Below are positions 17,305-26,349 of a stretch of DNA of 64,000 nt, piece by piece. A program made the position numbers and the translations under genes. Numbering within the stretch: the stretch's first letter is position 1; the number at the start of each line of letters is the position of its first letter. Source of the stretch: Heliorestis convoluta (GTDB taxonomy: Bacteria > Bacillota > Desulfitobacteriia > Heliobacteriales > Heliobacteriaceae); NCBI RefSeq assembly GCF_009649955.1, contig NZ_CP045875.1, forward strand, positions 1,283,501 through 1,347,500, read 5' to 3'. The notes under the pieces are model-generated. The model did not search any database. It saw nothing but the letters and a program-made list of their open reading frames with translations, and was not told where the DNA came from.

Positions 17305-19397
17305 TTGGTCTGTTTGAAAGGTTTTGTCTATGTAGCGCGAGGAAAAGGAAAAAGTTGGCTTGGCTTTACACACGATCCCGCTCTTGATCTGACCATTTTA
17401 CGACAAGAAAACTATGAAACAGTTGTTTCTTTGACGCCTACCCTGCCTGTTGGTGTGGCTTTATATGTACTGCAAGAGCTGCGACAAGTGCGAGATTATC
17501 AACGTTCCAGTGTTTTTCTCCAAGGTGTTGAAAAGGTAGACCAGATCTGGCGTAAAGCGCTTCAAAGCTTAAGTTGGGGAATCGCTCTTCCTGGACTGGC
17601 CAAAGAATCATCACCTCAGTACGCTGGGAAAAAGGTACACCAAGCCGATGAAGAGCTGCGGTACTGGTCACAGCAAGCTGCCAAACTGTTACGAGAGATT
17701 CAGGAGTTGCCCCTTTCTTATCAAGATCAATATGTCTTACATCTTTATGGACCGACAGGACCGATCATTGAAGAAGAAGTCGTAACTGACATGGCCGATC
17801 TACAGATGATTGCGGAAATCTTGGAAGGTCGCATTCTCTATATGGCTGAGATTGAAAAAGCTTTGACCGATCGCTGGCGACAGGAAGGCCTTCCATTTCC
17901 TGCAGGCAACCTTGAAGATATGATGCACCTGTTGGCTCTCGTCGGCGCTGTTGAGATTTTTCCTTCCTTAACGGTAGAAGGCAAAGACAAAGCTCGTTGC
18001 ATTCGTTGTGGTCAAAGTGACCGCATTGTTTTTAGCCCTTGTGTACGTTGTGGCCGAGATAAATGCTATTACTGTGAAGGTTGTCTGTCTATGGGGGAAT
18101 CACGACTCTGTAGACCCTTATACGCTTTGGCAGGCGATGAAGGCTGGCTAGAAAAGTGGGAAGAAAAAGTAATGCCCTATCTCTTCGGTGGCACTGTAGC
18201 CCCTTCATCCCCCAACTTTCTAGGAAAAACGGCACCGGACAACGGTAGCACTTCAAGAGGCTACCCAGCCTGGCCTGTCTTACCTTTTCCACTGACGGAA
18301 GCCCAAGAAGAAGCTGGTGAAGATCTTTTACTCTGGTTGGCAAAAAAGGAGCAAAAAGAAGCCATCGTCTGGGCAGCCTGTGGCGCTGGCAAGACAGAAG
18401 TCGCATTTGCTGCCATTGCCCGCCTATTACAGCAAGGAGGCCGTGTTCTTTTTGCTGTTCCTAGGCGTGATGTAGTTCTTGAGCTAGAGCCGCGAATTCA
18501 GAAAGCTTTCCCCGGTGTATCCATCGTTACGCTCTATGGAGGAAGCACTGGCAAGTATGATCAAGCCCAACTGGTGATAGCGACGACGCATCAAGTGATC
18601 CGCTTTTACCGTGCCTTTGATCTAGTTGTTTTAGATGAAGTAGACGCCTTTCCCTACCAGGGAAGCGAGATGCTTTATCATGCTGTGATGCGATCGAAGA
18701 AAAAAGAAGGACGCATTGTCTTTATGACAGCAACGCCCGACAAGAAGATGAAAGAAAAGATCAAGAAAAAGGATCTTGCTCTTGTTACCATTCCGGCTCG
18801 TCATCATGGCCACCCTGTGCCTGAACCGAAAATGATTATACAAAAAGAATGGCGCTGGAAACGAGAACAGCTTATTTTTCCAGAAAAGCTCCTTCGGTTT
18901 TTGCATCGTAGCGTAGAGGGCGATCTGGCCCAAGTCTTTATCTTTGTTCCTTCTATCTTTCTGGCGCAACGCGTGGGAGAAGCCTGAAAGAAGCAACGAA
19001 GCTGCCACCTTTTAATGACTTTGAGGGGAATTGGGTCGAGTACAGCCACTCACGAGATCCCCATCGAGAAGCGAAACGACAAGGCTTTAGTCGACAGGAA
19101 TTTCCTTTTTTCGTAACGACTTCGATTATGGAAAGAGGCATTACAGTGCCTCGTGCCAATGTGGTCGTCTTATTTGCCGAAAATGAGCGAATCTACGATG
19201 AACGGACACTGATTCAAATGGCAGGACGAGCGGGACGCTCCACAGAACGACCTTTTGGAGAAGCTTGGTTTGTAGGGACGCGCGTCACAGCCTCTATGAA
19301 AGAAGCAGAGCGATCCATTCGCTGGCTCAACGAAGAAGCTCGTAAAAAAGGCTATCTTTATGCAGAAAAAGAAGAAATGGCACAACCTCTCGCTTGA
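17305..19397 (+). pseudogene. comFA: ComFA DNA-uptake helicase, split by one frameshift
   Basis: ComFA is the ATP-driven helicase/translocase of natural transformation. The first frame (17305-18987, 560 residues) holds a Cys-rich zinc module (Cys232, 235, 246, 249, 254, 257, 260), Walker A GAGKT (360-364), DEVD (444-447) and the MTATP motif III. It stops at TGA 18985-18987. The rest continues in the -1 frame as LKEATKLPPFNDFEG, then FVTTSIMERGIT and QMAGRAGRS (motifs V and VI), ending at 19397. One base is missing near 18984. There is no slippery heptamer, so this is a real null allele or a sequencing error. TTG start with AAAGGTGAG. comFB is absent. Confidence 0.88.
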
Positions 19398-20343
19398 AGA
19401 CCATGGGGACCTTTGTGTGTCGCGACGCACAGTCTTGGAAAACACCATGGCGACAGATCCTGTGCCACGCAAAGAGGTGTCAAGGTTGCTACAAAAATTC
19501 TGGGCAGAAGTACAAGAAATGCTCTTTCCCACTTGGCAGGACTGCTCTTGCTGTCAGGATTCTCTCGCCCAGAATGGTCGAAGTTGGGGACGGTCAGGGC
19601 TTTGTCGCAATTGTTTGCTTGAAATTGAAAGATTGAATGAAGAGTTGGTTCAGTGTGACCGTTGTGGGAAGTACTTAAAAGAAGCGCCTTCATCGAAAGA
19701 GCCCTTGTTGAAAGAGTCTTCCGCGAGAGCCCGCAAAGAAAAAGGCACAGAAAGCGTTATTTGCGAGAATTGCCAGAACCAAGCGCCTCTTTTTCTTCAA
19801 GCCTGGAATATAGGGCCTTATGAGGGTCTGTTGCGACAAGCCATTCACGATCTAAAATATAAAGGGCGCCGCGATCTCGCCCTGCCTTTGGGGAAGATAA
19901 TGGCGCAACAGCTCTGGCTCGCTGTACCGAATAGCAGTCTCTTAAACCCCTGGGGCGATCTCAAGGGAGCCTTTCTGGTGCCCATTCCGCTGTACAGCGA
20001 GAAGTTGCTTCGTCGAAACTTTAACCAATCTTTTTTATTGGCCAAAGCGATCGAAGAAGAGACTGCTTTTCCTGTGGCCGATATTTTGCTTCGCCAGGCT
20101 GACACGGAAACACAAGCTCACTTAGGACGCTATGATCGCTTGCGTAACTTAGAAGGCCAGTTTGTGCTTCAGCCACAGGGGCTACTAGGCCAAAAAGGGA
20201 GTAAAACTAAAGCCAAGGCAGCCATTTTGGTAGACGATGTCTACACAACCGGTGCAACAGTAACAGAAGCGACGAAAGTGTTACATCAGGCCGGCATTAC
20301 TTCTGTTTATGTGGTTACAGCTGCTGCGGGAATTGGCTTATAA
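19360..20343 (+). CDS. comFC: ComFC-type phosphoribosyltransferase
   Basis: A competence-associated member of the ComF/GntX family, thought to act in the cytoplasm on single-stranded DNA taken up. The 327-residue protein has two Cys-pair zinc modules (CSCC with CRNC; CDRC with CENC) in the N-terminal third and the PRTase core. The core shows AWNIGPYEGLLRQAIHDLKYKG and VPIPLYSEKLLRRNFNQSFLLAKAI, and the PRPP loop AAILVDDVYTTGATVTEATK sits near the C-terminus. The first ATG overlaps comFA by 38 nt; the ATG at 19447 is a possible shorter start. It is the second gene of the comF operon. Confidence 0.87.
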   Translation: MQKKKKWHNLSLEDHGDLCVSRRTVLENTMATDPVPRKEVSRLLQKFWAEVQEMLFPTWQDCSCCQDSLAQNGRSWGRSGLCRNCLLEIERLNEELVQCDRCGKYLKEAPSSKEPLLKESSARARKEKGTESVICENCQNQAPLFLQAWNIGPYEGLLRQAIHDLKYKGRRDLALPLGKIMAQQLWLAVPNSSLLNPWGDLKGAFLVPIPLYSEKLLRRNFNQSFLLAKAIEEETAFPVADILLRQADTETQAHLGRYDRLRNLEGQFVLQPQGLLGQKGSKTKAKAAILVDDVYTTGATVTEATKVLHQAGITSVYVVTAAAGIGL

Positions 20344-20484
20344 TAAAATGAATAAGAAAAATCACTCTATTTGCAATGTCTTTATCGTAGAAAAATCTCC
20401 ATTCTATTGCCGACAATCTTTTATAAGGGATATAATAAAGAAAAAGCAGAAGTCAAAGCAAGACTTGCGAGGTGGGGCGGTATT

Positions 20485-20907
20485 ATGAACGTCAAAAATT
20501 GTCCGCGTTGTGATCGCATATTTGTCCGTCAACCTGGGGCAAGAAACCTTTGCCCAACCTGTACTCGTGAAGAAGAAGATCAATACGAAGTGGTTCGAAC
20601 TTACTTGCGAAAATATCCCGGTGCAACGGTGATTGAAGTCGTGACAGCCACAGGTGTCGAAGAAACGTTAATCGCCAAGTTTATCAAAGAAGGTCGCTTG
20701 GAGGCATCGTCATCCTTACAAGTAGCCTGGCCTTGTGAGCGATGTGGGACGCCAATTCGTCAAGGAAATCTCTGTGGGAACTGCCAAGAAGAACTGGCGG
20801 AAGAGCTGAGAAAAGCGGCTGGAACACTACAGGAAGCAGGGCAAAAAAGCAATGTAAGAAATCGACGCGATCGTGTATTTACGGCTGATAAAGATAAAAA
20901 AATGTAA
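20485..20907 (+). CDS. yvyF: Flagellar operon protein YvyF (TIGR03826 type)
   Basis: A protein of 140 residues. An N-terminal zinc ribbon (NCPRCDRIF, then CPTC) is followed by the conserved helical segment EVVRTYLRKYPGATVIEVV with IAKFIKEGRLE. A second Cys pair set (CERCGTPIRQGNLCGNC) precedes a basic tail. YvyF is the uncharacterised protein that begins the B. subtilis yvyF-flgM-flgN-flgK-flgL operon. The start is ATG 20485 with AGGTGGGG upstream, although the frame is open further up. A shorter paralogue is at 34555. It is followed by a terminator, so flgM is expressed separately here. Confidence 0.85.
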   Translation: MNVKNCPRCDRIFVRQPGARNLCPTCTREEEDQYEVVRTYLRKYPGATVIEVVTATGVEETLIAKFIKEGRLEASSSLQVAWPCERCGTPIRQGNLCGNCQEELAEELRKAAGTLQEAGQKSNVRNRRDRVFTADKDKKM

Positions 20908-20931
20908 GAAAAATAGTAAGATTCATAACTG

Positions 20932-20952
20932 AGCCGGTTTTCCGGCTTTTTT
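20932..20952 (+). terminator. Intrinsic terminator between yvyF and flgM
   Basis: AGCCGG-TTTT-CCGGCT with a following T run (20947-20952). Confidence 0.8.
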
Positions 20953-20961
20953 CCTTTTCGC

Positions 20962-20989
20962 TAAAGTTTTTTGACCTGCCTTACGATAA
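20962..20989 (+). promoter_or_regulatory. Sigma-28 (SigD) promoter of flgM
   Basis: TAAA (20962-20965), a 16-nt spacer and TACGATAA (20982-20989), close to the SigD/FliA consensus TAAA-N15-GCCGATAT. It lies between the yvyF terminator and flgM. Confidence 0.75.
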
Positions 20990-21050
20990 GTAGATTATAG
21001 AACGCTTGCGGGATATATTTTTTCAGCCTGTAGGTTGGAGGTGAAGGAAA

Positions 21051-21359
21051 GTGAAAATTTCGCCGAACCAGATCCAGCACCTTTTGAAGACGTACGGGGT
21101 AGATCGTGTAGAGAAGAAAAGAGACATCGCTCCTACAGAAAAAGCACAGAAGATGGGCAATGACAAAGTTAGCCTTTCCGAAGATGCTCGCCTATTACAG
21201 GCCGCTTCAAAGGTGATTCGTGAAACACCAGAGCTTCGTGAAGAGATGGTTGAAAAGTTACGGCAGTCCATCAACGATGGAACCTACTCTGTCAGCAGTG
21301 ACAAAATTGCAGAGAAGATGCTAGGTCGTAACGTAGAAGATCCGCTCAAATCGAAATAG
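21051..21359 (+). CDS. flgM: Anti-sigma-28 factor FlgM
   Basis: A small cytoplasmic protein (102 residues) that holds SigD/FliA inactive until hook completion, when it is exported or released. The disordered N-terminal half (about 1-40) is followed by DKVSLSEDARLLQAASKVI and two helices (PELREEMVEKLRQSINDGTY ... SDKIAEKML), the sigma-binding segment. GTG is the start, with GGAGGTG 7 nt upstream. It is first gene of the flgM-flgN-flgK-flgL unit behind a sigma-28 promoter, which implies feedback on its own transcription. Confidence 0.92.
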   Translation: MKISPNQIQHLLKTYGVDRVEKKRDIAPTEKAQKMGNDKVSLSEDARLLQAASKVIRETPELREEMVEKLRQSINDGTYSVSSDKIAEKMLGRNVEDPLKSK

Positions 21360-21377
21360 TCTAAAAGGTGGGGCAGG

Positions 21378-21947
21378 ATGATGAAAAACTTTGAGATCGC
21401 TCCGAGTATCGCTAGCGAACAGGGCAATGCTCGGGAGGATCTTTTTAAACGGTTACAAAGTGTTATGAAGATGCAGTGCCAGATCTTTAAGGGCCTTTCT
21501 TCTTTGGCCAAAAGCAAAGAGAAAGCACTGGTGGAAGCAAATATTCAAGAGATTAAGAAACTAACAGAAGCGGAGAATATGCTAATCACCCAGTCAGGAC
21601 AAGTGGAAAGCTTACGTCAAAAAGTTACAGAAGAGCTTCTCCTGCATCTGGGCGCTTCCACGGAACAACAACAGACTGTCTCTGAGATGCTTCCCTATCT
21701 ACCAGAACCGTGGCGTCCACAGTTGCTAGAGCTAGTAGAAGACCTGCAGAATTCGATTGATTTGTTGTGCAAGCAGAATGAGACGAACAGTCAGCTCATT
21801 CATCAATCCCTCGAGTTTTGCCAGCATTTTCATGAGCTTTTACGCGATGTTGGGGACGAAGAATTCACCTACTCACCCCATCAGAGCCCAAGGAATGCAC
21901 CCGTAGAAAGCAGTCGAAGAGCGAACATTTTCAATAAAAAGATTTAG
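21378..21947 (+). CDS. flgN: FlgN family flagellar export chaperone
   Basis: Predicted cytoplasmic chaperone for the hook-filament junction proteins FlgK and FlgL, encoded just downstream. The 189-residue product is almost wholly helical/coiled coil, with the FlgN-type stretch LKRLQSVMKMQCQIFKGLSS replaced here by FKRLQSVMKMQCQIFKGLSS at about 24-43 and AENMLITQSGQVESLRQKV. The C-terminal tail is disordered. The start may be ATG 21378 or ATG 21381, both behind AGGTGGGG. It is 18 nt after flgM. Assignment rests on both fold pattern and position. Confidence 0.8.
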   Translation: MMKNFEIAPSIASEQGNAREDLFKRLQSVMKMQCQIFKGLSSLAKSKEKALVEANIQEIKKLTEAENMLITQSGQVESLRQKVTEELLLHLGASTEQQQTVSEMLPYLPEPWRPQLLELVEDLQNSIDLLCKQNETNSQLIHQSLEFCQHFHELLRDVGDEEFTYSPHQSPRNAPVESSRRANIFNKKI

Positions 21948-22064
21948 CTTATACATAAAAAAGATAGTAGTAATTCAATTGCATTTTTCTTACCCTGAAT
22001 CGCCATAGAAGCTCTTAAGACATGGAGAGTACAATGGCCTAGCCCTTACTAAAGAGGTGACAGA

Positions 22065-23696
22065 ATGAGTATTTCCAGCTTTTTTGGCTTGTCGATGATG
22101 TCAGGGGCTCTCGGCGCACAAAAAAGAGGTCTTGAAGTTACAGGTCATAACATTTCCAATGCCAATACGCCCGGCTTTAGCCGCCAAAGAGCTGTCTTAG
22201 GTGCAGGAATGCCCCTGCCTATTCCGTCTCTCAACAGACCTTCTATGGTAGGAATGGTTGGAACGGGCGTGCAAGTGGAGGAGATTCGTCGTTATCGCGA
22301 TGATTTTCTCGATTTGCGCTTTCGCAATGAGAATAGAGAGATGGGCTATTGGATGGCCAAAGCTGACACATTGAACAAGCTTGAATATATCTTGAATGAG
22401 CCTTCTGAAGAAGGTTTACAGGCAGTGATGGACCGCTTCTGGGATTCTTGTCAGGATTTAGCCCAAGATCCTTCCAATCGTTCTAACCGAATTGCTGTGA
22501 TCGAACATGGCGTTACCATTACAGAAAGCTTTCGTCATCTTGCCAAAAGTTTCGATGACTTAGAGCGAGAGCTGAACAATGAAGTAGGAATTAAAGTAAA
22601 TCGCATTAACGATGTCGCTGAAAAGATTCGCGACATTAATATGCAGATCCAGCGGGCCGAAGTAGCTGGCGACAACGCCAATGACTTGCGGGATCGCCGC
22701 GATCATCTCCTCGATGAGCTTTCCGACTATGTCGATGTGGCCGTCTATGAACAAGACGATGGTACCGTTCTTGTTCGCTCAGGCAACGGTGTTCTCGTCG
22801 AGGGCATTTATGTGAATAAGCTTACTACGGTCGAGAAACCCGATGATGAGGGCAAAGCATTAAAAGAAATAACCTGGGAATCAGGTCGCGACGCTGTCTT
22901 CTATGGCGGCTCACTCCGTGGTACTTTGGTTTCACGGGGGACCTTAGAAAAGAGCTACTTCCCCGAGATCAATGGTCATGAAAAGAATGGCAATGGCAGC
23001 TATGGCAATGGAAGCAATGGGGAAGCAGGCAATGGCGAAGAAAACGGCGGCACTGTTGAAGCGGCAGCGAAGCCTTTGCAACGATATGGCACCATTGCCG
23101 ATCTGCGTAAAAATTTAGCAGCCATGGCCGAAGCTTTTGTTACAGAGTTCAACAACATCCATAGCCACGAAGATGCACGGAACTTAAAAGATATAAATCT
23201 TACTGATGATGAGAGAAGGCAGTTGCTTTTTTTCGTCAATCGCGACGATCCAACGAATGGAGAAATCAAGTGGGATAATCTGACAGTAAATCGAGAGATC
23301 CGCTTAGATCCTGCCTTGTTCGCAGCAGCGAGAGTCTCAGGCGCTGAAGAGTTTGCCGAAGGTGACAATAAGAACGTCCTGGAGATGGTTCGGCTGCGCT
23401 ACGAAGCCGTTGATCTAGGCAAGTATGGAAAAGCCACTCTCGACAATCACTATAGATCCATTATTTCGCAGCTTGGTGTAATGTCAGAGCAGTCTATGCG
23501 TATGAGCGAGAACCAGATCCGTTTGGTGACGGCCATTGACAATCAACGTCAATCCATATCGGGAGTCTCTTTAGATGAAGAGATGGCGAATATGATTCAA
23601 CAGCAACATGCTTACAATGCAGCAGCGCGTATGCTAACGACGATGGACGATATGATCGATACCATTGTCAGCCGTATGGGGCTCGTAGGTCGTTAA
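22065..23696 (+). CDS. flgK: Hook-associated protein 1, FlgK
   Basis: The first junction protein between hook and filament, exported by the flagellar type III apparatus. The 543-residue protein has the N-terminal rod/hook motif LEVTGHNISNANTPGFSRQR (about 25-44) and a C-terminal helix pair (SISGVSLDEEMANMIQQQHA ... MLTTMDDMIDTIVSRMGL). A Gly/Asn-rich linker (about 305-330) made of NG repeats interrupts the outer domain and is not usual. GAGGTGA lies 6 nt before the ATG. It is followed by flgL. Confidence 0.95.
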   Translation: MSISSFFGLSMMSGALGAQKRGLEVTGHNISNANTPGFSRQRAVLGAGMPLPIPSLNRPSMVGMVGTGVQVEEIRRYRDDFLDLRFRNENREMGYWMAKADTLNKLEYILNEPSEEGLQAVMDRFWDSCQDLAQDPSNRSNRIAVIEHGVTITESFRHLAKSFDDLERELNNEVGIKVNRINDVAEKIRDINMQIQRAEVAGDNANDLRDRRDHLLDELSDYVDVAVYEQDDGTVLVRSGNGVLVEGIYVNKLTTVEKPDDEGKALKEITWESGRDAVFYGGSLRGTLVSRGTLEKSYFPEINGHEKNGNGSYGNGSNGEAGNGEENGGTVEAAAKPLQRYGTIADLRKNLAAMAEAFVTEFNNIHSHEDARNLKDINLTDDERRQLLFFVNRDDPTNGEIKWDNLTVNREIRLDPALFAAARVSGAEEFAEGDNKNVLEMVRLRYEAVDLGKYGKATLDNHYRSIISQLGVMSEQSMRMSENQIRLVTAIDNQRQSISGVSLDEEMANMIQQQHAYNAAARMLTTMDDMIDTIVSRMGLVGR

Positions 23697-23750
23697 GTAG
23701 GTCGTTACAATAGGAAGTCCTTCAAGTGGAATAGTAGGTAGGTGAGATAG

Positions 23751-24653
23751 ATGATTACAAGAGTAACGCAGCAAATGATGAACAATACCTTTATGCGCAA
23801 CTTAGAAGCCAACAATCGACAGATGGAGAAATTACAGTCCCAACTAGCCACAGGAAAAAGCATTGTTCTACCCGGTGATGATCCTGTTGTGGCAGCTCGA
23901 GCCATGTTTTTTCGCTCTAACTTGACAGAAGCGAACAAGTATGTCGACAACGCCTCAAAGGCCCAACTTTGGTTAGATACAACGGAAGGGGCTTTACACA
24001 ATTCAACAGAGGCTTTGCATCGGGTTCGTGAATTGCTTGTCACCGCTTCTAGTGATGCTACCAGTGTAGATGCTCGAAGAGCCATAGCCAAAGAGATTGA
24101 GCAGATGAAAGAACATATCAAGGAGATAGCCAATACCTCTGTGGCGGGACGCCATATCTTCGCAGGGACACATGTGCACAATGAACCAGCTCATGTCGGC
24201 CCCGATGGCAAGATAGAATGGGTGGGCAACGATGGTTTTATTGAGCTTGAAATTGGAATGAACAACTTAATGACCTTGAACATATCAGGGAGTCAAATAT
24301 TTAAGGTAGATGACAAAAGTATTTTTGACGTCCTTGATGAAGTTACGACGAAGTTGTTAGACGGCAACACCCCTTCCAATGAGATCAGTTCTTATCTCTC
24401 GAAAGTCGACGATTTTATGAACAATACGTTAGACTATATGGCCGAAATCGGTGCCCGGCAAAATCGCTTAGACTTTACCATTCACCGTCTTGAAGGCTTG
24501 ATCTTAGGTTTAGAAGAAGCCAAAAGCAATGCAGAAGATGTAAACGCCGCTAAGGTTATTACAGAGCTGCAAATGCAGGAAAATGTCTATCGAGCTTCTC
24601 TATCTGTAGGAGCTCGGATTATTCAACCAAGCTTGGTAGATTTCTTGCGGTAA
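23751..24653 (+). CDS. flgL: Hook-associated protein 3, FlgL
   Basis: The second junction protein, a flagellin homologue of 300 residues. The N-terminus MITRVTQQMMNNTFMRNLEA and the motif SQLATGKSIVLPGDDPVVAA are FlgL signatures. The C-terminal half ends with the flagellin-like helix (NAEDVNAAKVITELQMQENV, then YRASLSVGARIIQPSLVDFL). Standard length. Located 54 nt after flgK with AGGTGAG-type ribosome site. Confidence 0.94.
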   Translation: MITRVTQQMMNNTFMRNLEANNRQMEKLQSQLATGKSIVLPGDDPVVAARAMFFRSNLTEANKYVDNASKAQLWLDTTEGALHNSTEALHRVRELLVTASSDATSVDARRAIAKEIEQMKEHIKEIANTSVAGRHIFAGTHVHNEPAHVGPDGKIEWVGNDGFIELEIGMNNLMTLNISGSQIFKVDDKSIFDVLDEVTTKLLDGNTPSNEISSYLSKVDDFMNNTLDYMAEIGARQNRLDFTIHRLEGLILGLEEAKSNAEDVNAAKVITELQMQENVYRASLSVGARIIQPSLVDFLR

Positions 24654-24710
24654 TGTTATAAGATGAAGCGCTTTGGCTGAGGTGGTAGAGGCATAAAGGA
24701 GATGAGCGGT

Positions 24711-25271
24711 ATGGTTCAGCTTCGTATCGAACAGCAATTTGGGAAAACCCATCTAGATATTAAGCCTCCCGAATTAAAGATTTCTATCCGCTCACCGCAG
24801 CTACAGTTGCAATCCACCGAACCAGAATTGCAGATTCGGCAACAAGAGGGAAGACTACAGATTGATCAATATCCCAGTCGAGCTTCCCTCGGCTATCGAA
24901 ATACCAAAGATCGAATGAAAGATTACGCCCAGGCGGGCCAAAGAGCTGTTCTAGAAGGAACGGCGCGAAGAGCTCGTGAAGGCAATCAGATGATGAAGAT
25001 TGAACAGGGTGGCAATGCCATTGCTGCCATTGCCAAGCAGAGTACCTATAAGCCGCCAAAAGGGTTGAAAATCGCTGCTATCACGCCGCCTTCGATTCAA
25101 TACCAGTCTGGGAAGCTTGATATGAACGTGGTCAGAGGCAAGGTTGATGGTACTTTGCATTGGGGGACTGTGGAAGGGCAGCATAATTGGGGTACTGTTC
25201 GTGGTTATATGGCGCAGCATCCTTCTATTCGGTTTTATACGACGGGGTCGGTTGTTGATCGGCAGTTGTGA
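24711..25271 (+). CDS. yviE: YviE / DUF6470 family protein
   Basis: A protein of 186 residues in the usual YviE position between flgL and fliW. The N-terminal segment carries alternating short strands (LDIKPPELKISIRSPQLQLQ, then STEPELQIRQQEGRLQID), followed by a helical part with Arg/Gln-rich repeats. The C-terminus repeats 'TLHWGTVEGQHNWGTVRGYM'. Function is unknown, and its conservation in this operon suggests a link to FliW/CsrA or filament assembly. The ATG at 24711 (AAAGGAG 9 nt upstream) is better than the one at 24702, which abuts that site. Confidence 0.8.
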   Translation: MVQLRIEQQFGKTHLDIKPPELKISIRSPQLQLQSTEPELQIRQQEGRLQIDQYPSRASLGYRNTKDRMKDYAQAGQRAVLEGTARRAREGNQMMKIEQGGNAIAAIAKQSTYKPPKGLKIAAITPPSIQYQSGKLDMNVVRGKVDGTLHWGTVEGQHNWGTVRGYMAQHPSIRFYTTGSVVDRQL

Positions 25272-25302
25272 ACACATAAGGATAAAGAGGTGTGTAAAAT
25301 AT

Positions 25303-25932
25303 ATGCTCATTGAGACTACGCGCTTTGGTCAAATCGAGGTGAAAGACGAGGAAGTCTATCATTTCTTTAAAGGATTGCCCGGGTTTCCTGATGAGAAAGC
25401 TTTTGTCTTTCTGCCTTATCAGCCGGACAGTCCTTTTGCCTTTTTGCAGTCTACGAGGACGCCGGAGCTTACTTTTTTGCTTGTTGATCCTTTTGTTTTT
25501 TTTCCAGGTTATGAAGTGAAATTGAAGGATGATATGGTGGAGGCGCTTGGTTTGTCGGAGGAGAATCCGGCCCAGGCTTGGAGTATTGTGACCATTCCGG
25601 ATCAGTTTGAGAAGATGACGGCCAATTTGATGGCGCCGATTGTTTTGAATGTTAAGGAGCGTAAAGCGGCTCAGGTTGTGTTGGAGAGGAAAGAGTATAC
25701 GACGCGTCACGCTGTTTTTCCGGAAGGGATTCAAGGGAAAGAGAAGGGCGAAAGTGCTGGAAAGAGTGCCGGTAAAAGTGCTGAGGGAAGTGTTGTGGGA
25801 AGCACTGGTCAGGGTCAGGGTACTGAAAAGAGTAGCGCCTGTGATCGAAAAAGTATAACGAAGAATAGTACGAAAGAAAGTGCTAGTGAGAGCACTCGAT
25901 ATAGCGTTACTTCGGTAGAGGAGGTTCGCTAG
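25303..25932 (+). CDS. fliW: Flagellar assembly factor FliW, with C-terminal extension
   Basis: Binds flagellin and, when free, sequesters CsrA, so that flagellin translation matches export. Residues 1-145 give the complete beta-barrel fold: TTRFGQIEVKDEEVYHF, FKGLPGFPDEKAFVFLP, LTFLLVDPFVFFPGYE, ANLMAPIVLN. The normal protein ends at about 150 residues. Here about 60 more residues rich in Ser, Gly, Lys and Thr follow (from GKEKGESAGKSAGKS on). ATG 25303 is the start, behind GAGGTG; the longer frame to 25144 overlaps yviE. The csrA ATG is 3 nt downstream. Confidence 0.92.
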   Translation: MLIETTRFGQIEVKDEEVYHFFKGLPGFPDEKAFVFLPYQPDSPFAFLQSTRTPELTFLLVDPFVFFPGYEVKLKDDMVEALGLSEENPAQAWSIVTIPDQFEKMTANLMAPIVLNVKERKAAQVVLERKEYTTRHAVFPEGIQGKEKGESAGKSAGKSAEGSVVGSTGQGQGTEKSSACDRKSITKNSTKESASESTRYSVTSVEEVR

Positions 25933-25935
25933 GCT

Positions 25936-26175
25936 ATGCTGGTGTTAACGCGACGGGTAGGTGAGACGATTTTAATTGGCGACAATATCAAGCTTGTTGT
26001 TCTAGAGACAAAGGGAGAGCAGATTCGCCTTGGTATTGATGCGCCTAGAAGTATTTCTGTTCATCGCGGTGAAGTCTATGAAGCGATTCAGCGATCGAAT
26101 CGGGAAGCGATTACATCGATTCCTACGCCACAAGCATTGGGTGATCTTTTGGCAGGGAAAAAGAAGGAATTGTAG
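25936..26175 (+). CDS. csrA: Translational regulator CsrA
   Basis: An RNA-binding dimer that represses flagellin translation at GGA sites; antagonised by FliW. It starts [20 protein letters not shown], with [19 protein letters not shown] downstream (Arg in the RNA-binding edge strand). The 79-residue length fits Gram-positive CsrA. It is 3 nt after fliW, and the gene pair is conserved. The main flagellin leader at 28996-29113 has many GGA motifs, so the cis target is likely in the same window. Confidence 0.96.
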   Translation: MLVLTRRVGETILIGDNIKLVVLETKGEQIRLGIDAPRSISVHRGEVYEAIQRSNREAITSIPTPQALGDLLAGKKKEL

Positions 26176-26200
26176 CAACGGATCTGGAAAAGAATCCCAT

Positions 26201-26254
26201 CGCCTTGTTGCAAGTTCTTGCATAAATCAACTTGTAAGAAATATTGTTGCGACA
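26201..26254. promoter_or_regulatory. Inverted repeats in the ferritin leader
   Basis: TGCAAG-TT-CTTGCA (26209-26222) is nested in a wider imperfect repeat, CCTTGTTGC with GCGACAAGG, upstream of the ferritin gene. Possible operator or leader hairpin; not a Fur-box match that I can see. Confidence 0.3.
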
Positions 26255-26349
26255 AGGAATAGCTTTTGGTTTCCAAAGGGATTCTGTAGAGAGAAGAGTG
26301 TGATCTTGACCCTTTTGGATGATCCATGAATGAGGAGGTTGTTTTGCTG

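Noticed and set aside
18960-19000. Programmed -1 frameshift in comFA
   Set aside because: No X-XXY-YYZ slippery heptamer or downstream pseudoknot visible; ComFA is not known to use recoding.
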